Below are positions 40,822-41,441 of a stretch of DNA of 41,441 nt, piece by piece. Both the position numbers and the translations under genes were made by a program. Location of the stretch: positions 74,859-116,299 of the forward strand of contig SVQY01000001.1 in the NCBI GenBank assembly GCA_015065135.1. Reading direction: 5' to 3'. The notes under the pieces are model-generated. The model was given only the letters and a program-made list of their open reading frames with translations. It had not been told where the DNA came from and made no database searches. This DNA comes from Oscillospiraceae bacterium (lineage in GTDB: Bacteria; Bacillota; Clostridia; Oscillospirales; CAG-272). Within the stretch, counting starts at the first letter, position 1, and every line of letters starts with the position of its first letter.

Positions 40822-41441
40822 ATGTATACCGCAGAAATGCTTGAATCTATCAAAAAGGTAGAGGCCACCCGTGAAGCCCGCCTTGCAAAGGTCATGGCAG
40901 GTGAGAACCCCCGCCGTATGACCGCCGAGGAGAAGGAAAACGTTCTCGCAGCCTTCCACCCCGACCACATCAAGTCTCAGTTCGCTGAGTTGCAGATCGG
41001 CCCCAACAAGGGCGAGAAGGTTCCGTTGGAGCTGGCTGAGATCCTGCAGGCAAACAGCCGCATCAAGCCCTCCGATATCGACCTTTCCAAGGCCGATTAT
41101 GAGACCGACGTGCTGATCATCGGTGGCGGCGGCGCAGGCTCTGCAGCCGCTATCATGGCACACGAGAACGGCGCCAAGGTCATGATCGTGACCAAGCTCC
41201 GCCACGGCGATGCCAACACCATGATGGCTGAGGGCGGCATTCAGGCTGCCGACAAGCCAAACGACTCCCCCGCACAGCACTATCTGGACGTGATGGGCGG
41301 CGGTCACTTCAAGAACATCCCCGAGCTGGTCTACAAGCTGGTCCACGACGGCCCCGAGTGCATCAAGTGGCTCAACGATCTGGGCGTTATGTTCGATAAG
41401 GATGCCGACGGCACCATGGTCACCACCCACGGTGGCGGCAC
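40822..41441 (+). CDS. Fumarate reductase-like flavoprotein subunit (partial, 3' end beyond window)
   Basis: First 206 residues of an FrdA/SdhA/aspartate-oxidase family protein. The Rossmann motif DVLIIGGGGAGSAAA is at 96-110 and TMMAEGGIQAA (133-143), the covalent-flavin-region equivalent, follows; the catalytic part lies outside the window. About 95 residues precede the Rossmann motif, mostly charged and helical (ESIKKVEATREARLAKVM...), which is longer than in common FrdA. AAGGAGGG precedes the ATG. As the last visible gene of the Hdr-Flx run, next to an FrdB-like gene and downstream of fumC, fumarate reduction is the likely reaction; succinate oxidation or another enoate substrate cannot be excluded. 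Confidence 0.82.
   Translation, partial: MYTAEMLESIKKVEATREARLAKVMAGENPRRMTAEEKENVLAAFHPDHIKSQFAELQIGPNKGEKVPLELAEILQANSRIKPSDIDLSKADYETDVLIIGGGGAGSAAAIMAHENGAKVMIVTKLRHGDANTMMAEGGIQAADKPNDSPAQHYLDVMGGGHFKNIPELVYKLVHDGPECIKWLNDLGVMFDKDADGTMVTTHGGG

Noticed and set aside
31899-41430. Long minus-strand frames opposite fumC, hdrA, flx and frd genes
   Set aside because: All are antisense shadows; the plus-strand frames have cluster motifs, ribosome sites and coupled starts.
1-41441. CRISPR array or toxin-antitoxin pair
   Set aside because: No regularly spaced direct repeats of 25-40 bp and no small paired genes with such motifs were found.

Overview
The window is about 58% GC and reads as chromosome of an anaerobic Clostridia-type Firmicute, probably an uncultured gut Oscillospirales/Christensenellales relative. 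The lineage is inferred from strong AGGAGG ribosome sites, sigma-A promoters with 17-bp spacers, a YtrA-type GntR/ABC operon, a minimal SufCB system and soluble Hdr/Flx redox proteins. Genes are tightly packed in short operons ending in strong hairpins. I saw no rRNA, tRNA, phage, IS transposase or CRISPR array.

Left part (1-7.4 kb): a deoxyhexose and glycan locus. An AraC regulator and a GH106-type alpha-L-rhamnosidase (cut by the window edge) form one operon. Divergent from it, with overlapping promoters, lie a GH29 alpha-L-fucosidase and a D-lyxose-type sugar isomerase. A third glycosidase (GHL6 fold, GH151-fucosidase-like) converges on them.

Middle (7.5-30 kb): cca - lipase - ruvX - YgjP peptidase operon; a DUF378 membrane protein; a conserved protein of unknown function; a heterodimeric ABC exporter; a small AT-richer secreted protein; a gntR(YtrA)-ABC-permease operon with two extra membrane proteins; a CHAP/SH3 cell-wall protein; L-ribulokinase followed by two unknown membrane proteins; a zinc-ribbon membrane protein with a patatin lipase; a TIM-barrel sugar isomerase/epimerase; and mutY. 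A 475-bp gene-free stretch (29512-29986) is packed with palindromic repeats.

Right part (30-41.4 kb): the most interesting region. A two-gene SufC-SufB Fe-S assembly operon lies divergent from fumarase (fumC). Then come two MITE-like palindromes and a nine-gene run in the order hdrB-hdrC-hdrA-flxD-flxC-flxB-flxA-(SdhB/FrdB-like)-(FrdA-like, cut by the window edge). The content suggests a soluble complex that oxidises NADH at FlxA, splits electrons at the HdrA flavin, and sends the high-potential branch through HdrBC and the FrdB-like protein to fumarate while reducing ferredoxin. Fumarase would supply fumarate from malate and SufCB the clusters. This is inferred from gene order and motifs; no activity is shown by sequence alone.

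Recurrent non-coding structure: at least four operons (ABC exporter, araB, fumC, sufCB) carry a compact GC-rich hairpin between transcription start and ribosome site, two of them sharing CGCGTGTG. A two-hairpin element (5205-5260 and 29551-29604) and termini of the type AAAATTGCGCAAGAC...TTGCACGATTTT (two copies before hdrB) look like dispersed repeat families.
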